This document shows, in pieces, positions 44,726 to 52,372 of a stretch of DNA of 64,000 nucleotides (its first letter is position 1; each line of letters begins with the position of its first letter). The translations under genes were made by a program, and so were the position numbers. The notes beneath the pieces are model-generated. The model made no database searches. It was given only the letters and a program-made list of their open reading frames with translations, and had not been told where the DNA came from. This DNA is from Kocuria sp. (lineage in GTDB: Bacteria > Actinomycetota > Actinomycetes > Actinomycetales > Micrococcaceae): positions 1 to 64,000 of the forward strand of contig JAUNHG010000002.1 of the NCBI GenBank assembly GCA_030524035.1, read 5' to 3'.

Positions 44726-45202
44726 ATGTCGAACCCCCGCAACTCCGGAAACGTCATCGGCCGCCTGACCAAGGACCCGGTCGTCTTCACCAACCAGGAC
44801 GGCTCCAAGAAGGTCGCCTTCACCCTCATGGCCGACCACAACTACACGGACCAGCAGGGCAACCGCGGCGCGGACGCCGTGCCCGTGGAGGCCTTCGTGC
44901 GCGCGACCACCAACGGCCTCGGCCCGTTCGCGAGCATCCACAAGGGCGACCTCGTGGCCGTGAACGTCAAGCTGCGCCAGGACCGCTACAAGAAGAACGG
45001 CGTCGAGGTCTTCGAGCTCAAGGCGATCGTCGAGGACATCACCTTCCTCGAGCCGCGCTCGGTGACCCAGGCCCGCGTGAACGAGCGAGTCGCCGCCGCC
45101 GAGGCCCAGAACCAGGCCCTGCAGAGCCAGGTCCCGGCACCCGCCGCCGCCGCTGCGCAGCCGGCCGCCGCCAGCGCCGTCCAGGAGGAGCTGCCCTTCT
45201 GA
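44726..45202 (+). CDS. ssb: Single-stranded DNA-binding protein
   Basis: 158 residues. The OB fold (NVIGRLTKDPVVFTNQDGSKKVAFTLMAD, later KGDLVAVNVKLRQDRY) and the acidic interaction tip EELPF at the C-terminus mark an SSB; the linker is Ala/Pro/Gln-rich. It coats ssDNA, including that entering by conjugation. GAGGAG precedes ATG 44726. The gene sits behind three GNA hairpins and its own inverted repeat. Confidence 0.92.
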   Translation: MSNPRNSGNVIGRLTKDPVVFTNQDGSKKVAFTLMADHNYTDQQGNRGADAVPVEAFVRATTNGLGPFASIHKGDLVAVNVKLRQDRYKKNGVEVFELKAIVEDITFLEPRSVTQARVNERVAAAEAQNQALQSQVPAPAAAAAQPAAASAVQEELPF

Positions 45203-45366
45203 GGCAGGCCCGCGAGAGCCGCAGCCCGCTGATGCCTCCTTCAGGCAGACCGCCCGGAGCGACGAGGGTCGCAGGGATGGAAGCACCTGACGAGCGCATC
45301 GGCCACGGCTGCGTCGAGCACAACTGAATACCGACAACCGAATATAGGGTGGGTCACACACCGGCG

Positions 45367-45405
45367 ATCCCCGTCCGAGGAGCCTCGCGCTGCTCGGACG
45401 GGGAT
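45367..45405 (+). terminator. Intrinsic terminator after ssb
   Basis: ATCCCCGTCCGAG pairs with CTCGGACGGGGAT, then TTGCTTTTGCTC. Confidence 0.85.
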
Positions 45406-45466
45406 TTGCTTTTGCTCACTGGACGACCTGGATCCCGTGCGCTCCGTCGAATGGCGAAGCAGGGGG

Positions 45467-45483
45467 GATCAGCGCAGCTGATC
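45467..45483 (+). repeat. GNA-triloop hairpin, copy 7
   Basis: GATCAGC-GCA-GCTGATC then CGGAG, 52 bases before the leader ORF start. Confidence 0.8.
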
Positions 45484-45534
45484 CGGAGTGTCTGCGCAAG
45501 AGCATCACCGTTTCGCCCGAAGAAGGAGACAGGC

Positions 45535-45618
45535 ATGCGCACCGTCGCAGATGAGACCGTCGACGCCACCGACGCATCCACCACGTCTCCGACCCATCGT
45601 CCCGGGAGGGCACCATGA
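45535..45618 (+). CDS. 27-residue leader ORF
   Basis: ATG 45535 has an excellent GAAGGAGA binding site. The peptide is Thr/Asp-rich (MRTVADETVDATDASTT) and its stop overlaps the next start as ATGA, so its translation should feed ribosomes to the next gene. It is probably a leader peptide rather than a functional protein. Confidence 0.55.
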   Translation: MRTVADETVDATDASTTSPTHRPGRAP

Positions 45619-45923
45619 CCGACACCATCACGCCCGCCTTCCACGACATCCTCAAGGACGGCGGGGCCGAGCTCCAGGGCATCGTCTACTGCGCGACCGA
45701 GCGCCACCGGATCCTCGGCGGCAAGAGCGCCCGCCTGCTGCGCCGCGGCGACCGTGTCGCCCTGCGCGACCTGAACCCCGACCTCGACGGCGGCACCGCC
45801 TTCGTCGAGCAGGTGCGGCCCTCGGCCGGCAGCACCGTCCACGTCCTGACCCGCGGCGGCGAGGCGCACCTCGTGCGCGGCTCGCGCCTTGTCCTCGTCA
45901 CGCGCGCTCCCGAGGAGGTATGA
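45615..45923 (+). CDS. Unknown small protein, SH3-like
   Basis: 102 residues, beta-rich (GIVYCATERHRILGG, RGDRVALRDLNPDLDGG, STVHVLTRGGEAHLVRGSRLVLV). Coupled to the leader ORF. Unknown function. Confidence 0.6.
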   Translation: MTDTITPAFHDILKDGGAELQGIVYCATERHRILGGKSARLLRRGDRVALRDLNPDLDGGTAFVEQVRPSAGSTVHVLTRGGEAHLVRGSRLVLVTRAPEEV

Positions 45924-45926
45924 ACC

Positions 45927-46481
45927 ATGGTCGATCGACCTGACCCGGCCGCGCCCTACGGGCTGACCGCCAACGGCCGCCCGATCCCCGGGGGCTTCAC
46001 CGGCACGCTGCCTGACTTCCTGGACTGGATGCAGGAGCACCTGGCCTACGACGGCGTTTCCGTCGGCGACCCTGTGCCCTCCGAGCTGCGGCCTCAGCGC
46101 CTCGTGCGCCGCGTCGAGCTGGTGACCGCCGGCTACTCCGACGACGAGGCCCTCTGCGGACGCGTCGAGAACGGCTCGCTGTTTGGGCTCATGTTCTGGG
46201 ACTCCAGCCACCGCGGAGGCCTCACGGTCTACGAGGTCCCCGTCGAGCGCTTCGACTCCCCTCAGGAGCTGACCTGGCTGGACCCGCCGACGGACGTCTT
46301 CCAGGAGGTCCACCGGGCGCGCGAGCTCGTGGTCCGCACCCCGCAGGGCGACGAGTTCTCGATCGCGCTTCCGCACGGCGCGCGGCTGAGCTTCAGCGAG
46401 CCCGAGCGCGACATCGCCGAGCCCGACGGCGTCCTCGTCGTCGAGCCGATCGAACCTGAGAACACGGCAATCTACGACTAA
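45927..46481 (+). CDS. Unknown 184-residue protein
   Basis: Soluble acidic protein, three bases after the previous stop and preceded by GAGGAGG. LTANGRPIPGGFTGTLPDFL at the N-terminus and an acidic C-terminus. No family recognised. Confidence 0.6.
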   Translation: MVDRPDPAAPYGLTANGRPIPGGFTGTLPDFLDWMQEHLAYDGVSVGDPVPSELRPQRLVRRVELVTAGYSDDEALCGRVENGSLFGLMFWDSSHRGGLTVYEVPVERFDSPQELTWLDPPTDVFQEVHRARELVVRTPQGDEFSIALPHGARLSFSEPERDIAEPDGVLVVEPIEPENTAIYD

Positions 46482-46555
46482 ATCAACGCCCACGAAGACG
46501 AACGACCAAGCGTCTTTCCAGCCATAGGCCATCCATTGCGAATCGAGAACCAGCC

Positions 46556-46882
46556 ATGAGCACGACTCTTCACATCGCTCCAGCCGAGATCATCAGCCAG
46601 ACAGAAATACAAGTGCCGATCGCTATCAACACTCATCGCATTCAGGCCACGGGGCGGACGGTCATCACCGCATCAGGCAGTCATACCTGGGTTGAGACCG
46701 TTCTTGATGGAAGGCATGGCGACCGCTCGATCATGGAACAGCTGGTCGAAGAAAGCTTCACCCAAATGGCCTACGAGATCAAACACATTAGATCACTCGC
46801 CATGCCGATGACGACCGACGACCAGGAGCTGGTCGGTCGCGTCGCTCACGCAATCATCACCAATGCTCGCCCTGAGTGGTGA
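46556..46882 (+). CDS. Unknown protein with lower G+C codon use
   Basis: 108 residues. Third positions are much less G+C rich than in all neighbours (many ATC/ACT/ATT/CAA codons), so it may be a more recent arrival. Sequence HIAPAEIISQTEIQVPIAINT at the N-terminus; soluble. GAACCAGCC before ATG 46556 is a poor ribosome site. No family recognised. Confidence 0.5.
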   Translation: MSTTLHIAPAEIISQTEIQVPIAINTHRIQATGRTVITASGSHTWVETVLDGRHGDRSIMEQLVEESFTQMAYEIKHIRSLAMPMTTDDQELVGRVAHAIITNARPEW

Positions 46883-46927
46883 GTTCCAAGAACTCGACAC
46901 ATCGATCCCGACCTGAGGAACACCGCC

Positions 46928-47560
46928 ATGAAGAAGACCCTCTCCCGCGCCGCGGCCGTCGCCGCCGCGGCCCTGCTGTGCGCCGGCGCGCTGAGCGCCT
47001 GCGAGGACGGCACCATCGAAGTCCCCGGCCTACCCAACGACCCCGTGCCCACGGCTCCGAGCGCCGCCGAGGAGACCGCTGACCTGCCCGGCTCCGTCGA
47101 GACGAAGGTGACCCGGGTCATCGACGGGGACACCGTCGCCGTCGCGCCCGTCGAAGGGGTACTCGAGCCGACCGGCGACGGTGCCGACGAGCACGTCGTG
47201 CGCGTGCTGGGCATCGACGCCCCCGAGATGAACTACAGCTCGGCCGAAGCACCAGAGTGCGGTGCGGAGGCCGCGACCAACCGCCTCGAGCAGACGCTGC
47301 CCGTCGGCATGCCCGTCACGATCGAGTACGACGCGGAGGCCGACCGCACCGACCGCTACGGCCGCTCGCTCGCGTACGTCACCACCCGGGGCGGCACGGA
47401 CGCAGGTCTGCAGCAGGTCGCCGACGGCTACGCCATGCCCTGGTACCCAGAGAGCGAGCCCCAGCCGGAGCGCGTGCCCGAGTACAGGATGGCCGCCGAC
47501 ACGGCGGTGTCCCAGAGCCTCGGCGCTCACGCCGACTGCTCGAGCGTCGGCCGCGGCTGA
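46928..47560 (+). CDS. Secreted thermonuclease-like lipoprotein
   Basis: 210 residues. Lipobox LSACED after a signal peptide. The SNase fold shows VTRVIDGDTVAV near residue 62, VRVLGIDAPEMN near 97 and DRTDRYGRSLAYV near 140, which include the catalytic Arg, Asp and Glu positions. It probably degrades nucleic acid at the cell surface. On a conjugative element it could limit competing DNA or help in DNA uptake control (inference). Confidence 0.85.
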   Translation: MKKTLSRAAAVAAAALLCAGALSACEDGTIEVPGLPNDPVPTAPSAAEETADLPGSVETKVTRVIDGDTVAVAPVEGVLEPTGDGADEHVVRVLGIDAPEMNYSSAEAPECGAEAATNRLEQTLPVGMPVTIEYDAEADRTDRYGRSLAYVTTRGGTDAGLQQVADGYAMPWYPESEPQPERVPEYRMAADTAVSQSLGAHADCSSVGRG

Positions 47561-47602
47561 CGCGCGAGCTCAACCGACCAGAGATCCCCGGGAAGGAACG
47601 AG

Positions 47603-47815
47603 ATGAGCTTGATCGTCACCGTCGTCCGCGAGTACGGCGAGGTCGGCACGGCGCTGGTCGCCTCCGAGGAGGAGGAGGCCCGCGCCTGGTTCGTCAAGGA
47701 GCTGTACATGGTCGAGGACGGCGAGCTCCCGGCCGGCGCGCCGGCCCCCGACATCGACTCGCTGAGCTCGTACGCCCGCCGCCTCGGGTGGGAGATCGAC
47801 GTCAACCCAGCCTGA
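47603..47815 (+). CDS. Unknown 70-residue protein
   Basis: ATG 47603 follows GAAGGA. MSLIVTVVREYGEVGTALVA then a helical acidic part. It lies 42 bases after the nuclease gene. No family recognised. Confidence 0.55.
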   Translation: MSLIVTVVREYGEVGTALVASEEEEARAWFVKELYMVEDGELPAGAPAPDIDSLSSYARRLGWEIDVNPA

Positions 47816-47847
47816 GAACACCCGCTGCCGAACCAGGAGGCCCTCCC

Positions 47848-48192
47848 ATGTCCATCACCCCAGTCCACGACCAGACGACCGACCTCTCCGTCGGCGACAA
47901 GGTCCTCGTCAAGAGGGTCCTCGACCACCCCGCCTGGATGAAGCAGGTCCCCTGCGATCCCAGGAGCGGGTCCGACACGAAGCTCGTCCGCGACCCTGAG
48001 GTCGTGGAGGAGCTGGGCACGAGCACCGTGCTGGATCGGCGCGAGGTCCCGGCGGTCGCCGGCGGCTGGGGCGTCGGTGCTGACAGGCCTGCCAAGACGC
48101 TGGTCCGGCTGCCGAGCGGCTTCTGGTACGACTGCGCCACCGGGCTGCAGGACGGGTCCGGGGCCACGCGCATCGAGCGCGCGGCCAGCTGA
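47848..48192 (+). CDS. Unknown 114-residue protein
   Basis: ATG 47848 follows AGGAGG. Beta-rich with VGDKVLVKRVLD near the start and two cysteines (VPCDP, YDCATG). Last gene before a terminator. No family recognised. Confidence 0.55.
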   Translation: MSITPVHDQTTDLSVGDKVLVKRVLDHPAWMKQVPCDPRSGSDTKLVRDPEVVEELGTSTVLDRREVPAVAGGWGVGADRPAKTLVRLPSGFWYDCATGLQDGSGATRIERAAS

Positions 48193-48227
48193 TGCGCTGA
48201 TCGTCGCCTCCGCCCTCCGGGCGGACT

Positions 48228-48263
48228 GGGCCCGGCACGGGGGATCGCCCCTGTGCCGGGCCC
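48228..48263 (+). terminator. Intrinsic terminator
   Basis: GGGCCCGGCAC pairs with GTGCCGGGCCC, followed by TCCTCGTTCTCGTTCC. Confidence 0.8.
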
Positions 48264-48293
48264 TCCTCGTTCTCGTTCCTGGGTGCTCTTCGA

Positions 48294-48308
48294 ATCGGCG
48301 GAGCCGAT
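48294..48308 (+). repeat. GNA-triloop hairpin, copy 8
   Basis: ATCGGC-GGA-GCCGAT followed by CCGG. One stem pair changed from A-T to G-C on both arms relative to the common form. Confidence 0.8.
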
Positions 48309-48364
48309 CCGGATTTGGGATCGAAGGGCATCGACGTTCCTTCACGACCAGGAGGAGCAGCGCC

Positions 48365-48958
48365 ATGAGCAACGACGACCACAAGTGCAGCCTGGCCCAG
48401 CTGGAACAGGCCCTCGAGGTGCTCGACGGCAAGCTGAAGGCCCTGGAGCTGGACGGCCCCCTGAAGCTGCGCGCCATCGGCGGCTTCGCCCTGATGAAGT
48501 ACGGCATCCGCGCCGCGGACCGCGCCTTCACCGTCGACATCGACACGGTCACCGAGGACTTCACGCCCGAGGTCGTCGAGGCCATCCACGAGGTCGCCGA
48601 AGAGCTGGACCTCGAGCGCGACTGGGTCAACAACGACAACGTCATGGACGGCGACGACCCCGAGCTGGTCGCTTCGATGTACCAGGCCCGATGGATCGCC
48701 GACGACTCGGTCTTCGAGTGCATCGAGCTGAAGCTCGCCAGCGTGCCCACGCTGACCCGGGCCAAGATCATCGCCGCCGACACCGCCGAGTTCTCGGGCC
48801 GCGCCCAGGACCTGCCGGACCTCCTGGAGCTGCTGCGCTTCCAGGGGATCGGCACCGCGGCGCAGTTCGACACCGCCTACCCGGACCCCTACGACGAGTA
48901 CCCCACGGCCCGCGAGGCCGTGCGCGAGCACTTCGCCTCGCACCGGATGGTCGCCTGA
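48365..48958 (+). CDS. DUF6036-like nucleotidyltransferase
   Basis: 197 residues. AIGGFALMKYGIRAADRAFTVDIDTVTEDF matches the GG..AL...G ... TxDID pattern of DUF6036/AbiEii-type nucleotidyltransferases, with the metal-binding aspartates in VDIDTV. RAKIIAADTAEFSGRAQDLPDLLELL follows, as in that group. Members include toxins and antitoxins, but no obvious partner gene lies next to this one. ATG 48365 follows AGGAGGAGC. Confidence 0.7.
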   Translation: MSNDDHKCSLAQLEQALEVLDGKLKALELDGPLKLRAIGGFALMKYGIRAADRAFTVDIDTVTEDFTPEVVEAIHEVAEELDLERDWVNNDNVMDGDDPELVASMYQARWIADDSVFECIELKLASVPTLTRAKIIAADTAEFSGRAQDLPDLLELLRFQGIGTAAQFDTAYPDPYDEYPTAREAVREHFASHRMVA

Positions 48959-49041
48959 GGCTGGTTCGCCCGGCACCCACAGACCCGCATCGGCATGGCC
49001 GATGCATGCCCTGCCCAGACCGGGCAGCGCGCAGTTCACAC

Positions 49042-49083
49042 GGGCCCCGACGGGGATGCGCATCGCGCTCTTCGTCGGGGCCC
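49042..49083 (+). terminator. Intrinsic terminator
   Basis: GGGCCCCGACG pairs with CGTCGGGGCCC, followed by TCTTCTTCC. Confidence 0.8.
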
Positions 49084-49099
49084 TCTTCTTCCAGGAAGG

Positions 49100-49116
49100 G
49101 ATCAGCGGAGCTGATC
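49100..49116 (+). repeat. GNA-triloop hairpin, copy 9
   Basis: GATCAGC-GGA-GCTGATC then CGGA, only 16 bases after the terminator stem and 50 before the next start. Confidence 0.8.
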
Positions 49117-49165
49117 CGGATCGGGGGATGACAGACCATCACCGCCGGCCCGGAGGAGACCCGCC

Positions 49166-49423
49166 ATGAGCACCATCGCTGCGCCCGTCCAGGACACGCT
49201 GCCCCTCGACCTCGACCTCGCGCCGGCCGTCGAACCCGCCTACGACGAGGCCGCACGCGAGGCGGACCGCGAGCTGTGCCAGCGCTACTTCAAGGCCTGG
49301 TGCGGCACGGCGTTCTCCATCGACGGCGAGCTCGCCGGCCACCCGGAGATCTCCTTCGAGGAGTTCCAGGCGGCCGCCGATCGCCTCGCCGAGGGAGCCG
49401 AGGAGTGGGCTGCCCGAGCATGA
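49166..49423 (+). CDS. Unknown 85-residue acidic protein
   Basis: ATG 49166 follows GGAGGAG. Helical, with AREADRELCQRYFKAWCGTAFSIDG. It forms a single-gene unit between terminators. No family recognised. Confidence 0.55.
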   Translation: MSTIAAPVQDTLPLDLDLAPAVEPAYDEAAREADRELCQRYFKAWCGTAFSIDGELAGHPEISFEEFQAAADRLAEGAEEWAARA

Positions 49424-49554
49424 GGCCCGGCGCTCACCAGGACCACCCAGACCACCAGACCAGCACCGCATCAGGACCGCCCAGCCGCAGACACGACGAC
49501 AGACGGATCGGCACCGCGAGCGAGGAGCAGCGGGACAGGTGCAGTGCGCCAATG

Positions 49555-49586
49555 GCCCCGACGAGGACATCGTTCCTCGTCGGGGC
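49555..49586 (+). terminator. Intrinsic terminator
   Basis: GCCCCGACGAGGA pairs with TCCTCGTCGGGGC, then TTCTTCTTTCT. Confidence 0.85.
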
Positions 49587-49609
49587 TTCTTCTTTCTCCC
49601 GCTGGGAGG

Positions 49610-49626
49610 GATCAGCGCAGCTGATC
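49610..49626 (+). repeat. GNA-triloop hairpin, copy 10
   Basis: GATCAGC-GCA-GCTGATC then CGGG, 23 bases after the terminator stem and 79 before the next start. Confidence 0.8.
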
Positions 49627-49705
49627 CGGGTTCATCCCTGAAGCACGACTTCATCGACCAGGAGGGGATCGCCATCCCCAGCATCACCAAGGAGCGCTGA
49701 TCGCC

Positions 49706-50086
49706 ATGACCTTCCTCGAGAAGATCGGATTCATCGAGACCGCAGAGCAGGAGCGCGAGCGCCTGGCCCAGTCTCCCGAGGGCTCGCTGAACCACGAGCT
49801 GTCCAAGCTGCCCGTGACCATCGAGGGCTGGCCCCAGGACCTCGTCATCGAGCTGCCCTGGCAGGCCACAGAGCGCGGCTCGGGCCATCGCGTCGTGGTC
49901 GTGCCCATCGAGTACCGCGGAGACTCCCGCCTCGAGGGCGAGGAGGAGGCCGCGCCTCGCAAGCGCCACTCCGGCTGGTGGGCCTGCGCGGTCGTCACCA
50001 GCGACCACCCGAGCTACCCCGTCGGCGGCCACCGGCTGAGCATCCCGTCGGCCGAGCTGGCCCGCGGCAAGCAGATCACGGTCTGA
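49706..50086 (+). CDS. Unknown 126-residue protein
   Basis: MTFLEKIGFIETAEQERER at the start, then beta-rich segments (RVVVVPIEYRGDS, WWACAVVTSDHPSYP). AAGGAG lies upstream. First of a three-gene run. No family recognised. Confidence 0.6.
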   Translation: MTFLEKIGFIETAEQERERLAQSPEGSLNHELSKLPVTIEGWPQDLVIELPWQATERGSGHRVVVVPIEYRGDSRLEGEEEAAPRKRHSGWWACAVVTSDHPSYPVGGHRLSIPSAELARGKQITV

Positions 50087-50095
50087 GGCCCGGCG

Positions 50096-50332
50096 ATGAG
50101 TACCGCGACCAGCCGGCCGATCGACCAGCACTTCCTGATCAGGCACTACTCGCCGCCCGTCTACGGGGACCGCCCCGAGCCCTGGCAGGAGGAGTACCTC
50201 TGCGCATGCGGCGAGGAGCTCTGGTCGGCGGAGGAAGGCCAGGGCTCGACCCCCGGGACGCCCGAGGACGCGCTTCAGGAGCACCTGGGGCGCATCGACC
50301 ACGACGACGAAGAGGAGCGTGAGCAGACATGA
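50096..50332 (+). CDS. Small acidic protein with CxC
   Basis: 78 residues. EEYLCACGEELWSAEEG and a Glu/Asp-rich end. Starts nine bases after the previous stop; its stop overlaps the next start as ATGA. Confidence 0.55.
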   Translation: MSTATSRPIDQHFLIRHYSPPVYGDRPEPWQEEYLCACGEELWSAEEGQGSTPGTPEDALQEHLGRIDHDDEEEREQT

Positions 50333-50592
50333 CCGACACGACGTAGGCACCGAGCCGCCGCGAGCGGATCATCAAGACCGTCGGCAGGACGTTCCTCGTC
50401 GCCGGGATCGTCCTGAACGCCCTCGTCCTGCTGCCCGCCGTCGCGGCCAGCGCCTGGACCGGCCACTGGACGCCCAGCCTCGTGCTCGTCGTCCTCAGCG
50501 CCCTGGTCTGGGCCGGTGGACTGGCGGGCCTGAAGGCCTGGGCGGCGCACCGCCGCAGCCAGCGCGGCGAGCAGATCGAAGAACCGGCCTGA
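50329..50592 (+). pseudogene. Small membrane protein interrupted by an amber codon
   Basis: From ATG 50329, coupled to the previous stop by ATGA, the frame reads MTDTT, then TAG (50344-50346), then continues uninterrupted for 81 codons to TGA at 50590-50592. The continuation has normal codon use and two hydrophobic helices (FLVAGIVLNALVLLPAVAA and LVLVVLSALVWAGGLAGL). No alternative start follows the TAG early enough. One change from CAG would restore the gene. It is either inactive or read through. Confidence 0.65.
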
Positions 50593-50599
50593 ACCCACG

Positions 50600-50640
50600 A
50601 GAGCCCCGGCTCCTGCGCATCGTCGCGGAGCCGGGGCTCT
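50600..50640. terminator. Terminator between convergent units
   Basis: GAGCCCCGGCTCC pairs with GGAGCCGGGGCTC, followed by TTCTGTTCTC on the plus strand. Confidence 0.8.
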
Positions 50641-50668
50641 TCTGTTCTCGCCGTCCTGCGCCGACCGC

Positions 50669-50959
50669 TCAGGCCGACAGCTTCTCCTTCGGGGTCCAGC
50701 ACGAGCTCTGCGCAGGCGCGCCGTCCTCGCAGCGGGGGAGGGGGCCGATCTTGCCGTCGCCCGCCTCCTTGTCCGCAGCCTCGCCGCTCGGCCGGAGCTC
50801 GACGACCCCGGTCTTGGACGACTCTGCGGTCTTCAGGACTGCCTTGTCGGGTCCCGTCAGCGTCGCCGCCAGCAGCAGCGCCACCGCCAGCACGACGGCG
50901 GCGAGCACCGCCAGGAGAAGCCCGACGGGCTTCGAGTCGGTCGTGGTCTGAGTCGTCAT
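50669..50959 (-). CDS. Membrane-anchored small protein
   Basis: 96 residues. One N-terminal helix (VGLLLAVLAAVVLAVALLLAATL), then an extracytoplasmic tail with two cysteines (PRCEDG, SSCWTP) that could form a disulfide. GAGGACGAG precedes ATG 50959. Confidence 0.6.
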   Translation of the reverse strand: MTTQTTTDSKPVGLLLAVLAAVVLAVALLLAATLTGPDKAVLKTAESSKTGVVELRPSGEAADKEAGDGKIGPLPRCEDGAPAQSSCWTPKEKLSA

Positions 50960-51123
50960 CTCGTCCTCGTCTCTCTTCGTTCAGGGATCGTTTCCCGATA
51001 GGCAGGCTAGCGCCTTTCGGGAACCATTCGAAAGGCCTTTAGAAGATCTATCCCCCTGATTCGATGGGCGATTCGAAAGGATGGTCGGTCTGGGCATCAG
51101 GCCTGGTCAGAGCAGGAAGATCG

Positions 51124-51142
51124 GGCGCTGCGGGGCAGCGCC
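51124..51142 (+). repeat. Hairpin related to the GNA family
   Basis: GGCGCTGC-GGG-GCAGCGCC, 8-bp stem, 50 bases before the HD-gene start. The loop is GGG rather than GNA, so it is a variant or chance. Confidence 0.45.
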
Positions 51143-51191
51143 GGGGGCTTCTCCACCAGAAGTCCGACTGCTCACGAGAAGAGGGATCGCC

Positions 51192-51926
51192 ATGAATGCC
51201 CTGCCCACGACCTTCCCGCGCGTCCCTCTGAAGCAGATGGACCCCGCGCTGCTCTGGTTCGAGCTAGACCGCGAGACCCATCGCCTGATGCCGGAGGACT
51301 GCGAGCTGATCACCAGCGCGGCCACGATGGCCAGCTTCCTGCACCGCGCTCAGACGCGGTTCGTGCGCGGCGACATGGACCGCGTGCCCTACATCGAGCA
51401 CCCGCTGCGCGTCGCGCTGCGGCTGATCCGCTGGGGCTCGCGCGATGCTGAGCTGATCGCGGCCGCGCTGCTGCACGACGTCGCCGAGGACTGCGCGGAC
51501 GAGCTGCTGGATCTCTTCGGCCACGCCGGAGAGGGTCCGCTCGACTGCCTGGCCCGCCTCTACGGGCCGCAGGTCGCCGACCTCGTCGGACGGGTCACCA
51601 ATCCCACCGCCTGCGGGAGCGCCGATGCGGCGTCCCGCCGGACCTACGAGGACCACCTCGCGGCGCTGGCGAGCTCCGGGTCCAAGGCGCTGCTGATCAA
51701 GGCCAGCGACCTCAAGGACAACGCCGGCTCGATCAAGTACCAGCTGGGCCACGGCAAGGACGAACGGATGCTGCGCATGCTCGCGAAGTACCTGCCGGTC
51801 GTCCCCGTGGTCGCCGACGGCCTGGCGATCGTCGACGCGCAGGGCGCAGCCGCGGCCCGCATCGACCTCGGGTCGCTGCTCGACGACCTGCAGGGCCTCG
51901 CCGCTTCACACGGCGTGCAGGCCTGA
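51192..51926 (+). CDS. SpoT-type HD (p)ppGpp hydrolase domain protein
   Basis: 244 residues. The HD signature is visible as YIEHPLRVALRLI, AALLHDVAEDC and KASDLKDNAGSIKY, the order seen in RelA/SpoT hydrolase domains and small alarmone hydrolases. No synthetase or regulatory domain is present. It may lower (p)ppGpp or related alarmones in the cell; being alone on a mobile element, a role against alarmone-based defence or toxins is possible (inference). AAGAGGG precedes ATG 51192. Confidence 0.8.
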   Translation: MNALPTTFPRVPLKQMDPALLWFELDRETHRLMPEDCELITSAATMASFLHRAQTRFVRGDMDRVPYIEHPLRVALRLIRWGSRDAELIAAALLHDVAEDCADELLDLFGHAGEGPLDCLARLYGPQVADLVGRVTNPTACGSADAASRRTYEDHLAALASSGSKALLIKASDLKDNAGSIKYQLGHGKDERMLRMLAKYLPVVPVVADGLAIVDAQGAAAARIDLGSLLDDLQGLAASHGVQA

Positions 51927-51940
51927 CGATTCGTTGACGC

Positions 51941-51973
51941 TCGGCCCTGCTGCCCCCCAGGCGGCGGGGCCGA
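51941..51973 (+). terminator. Hairpin after the HD gene
   Basis: TCGGCCC pairs with GGGCCGA, extended inward by CTGCC/GGCGG. No T-run; possible terminator. Confidence 0.5.
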
Positions 51974-52057
51974 GTCCAAGCACCGCTGCTGCCTCCCCGC
52001 AGCGCGCGGCATCCGACGAGAACCGAAGCACCACCTCCTGCGAAGAGAGAGCACGCG

Positions 52058-52288
52058 ATGTGCCCCATCACCACGAACACCACCGAACACGTCCTGACGA
52101 CCCACGATCGCTGCGACAAGTGCAGATCCCAGGCGTGGGCTAGGGCGACCCTGGCCACCGGCGGCCAGCTGTACTTCTGTGCCCACCACGCCCGCGAGGT
52201 CATCGACGACCTGCTGCCGCGGTGCCTCCATTGGCTGGACGAGTCGCGCTACCTCCAGGAGAAGCCCGCCTCGAAGGCTGCAGCCTGA
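52058..52288 (+). CDS. DUF7455-like zinc-ribbon protein
   Basis: 76 residues. RCDKCRSQAWARATLATGGQLYFCAHHAREV is the pattern of small actinobacterial zinc-ribbon proteins (CxxC ... CxHH). Function unknown. GAGAGAGC precedes ATG 52058. Confidence 0.75.
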   Translation: MCPITTNTTEHVLTTHDRCDKCRSQAWARATLATGGQLYFCAHHAREVIDDLLPRCLHWLDESRYLQEKPASKAAA

Positions 52289-52372
52289 GCGACGCCTGCT
52301 CGCCTAGAGTGGTGAGCAGGGGAGCAGCGCACGTCGTTTCCCCTGAGATACGAAGCAGAAGGAGAGCCCACC

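Noticed and set aside
41944-49626. GGA loops as CsrA/RsmA binding sites
   Set aside because: Several hairpins have GCA loops instead of GGA, and CsrA is generally lacking in this phylum, so a CsrA explanation does not fit.
41944-49626. GATCAGC hairpins as simple protein operators
   Set aside because: Stem sequences change freely as long as pairing holds, which a sequence-reading dimeric repressor would not tolerate well. It is not fully excluded.
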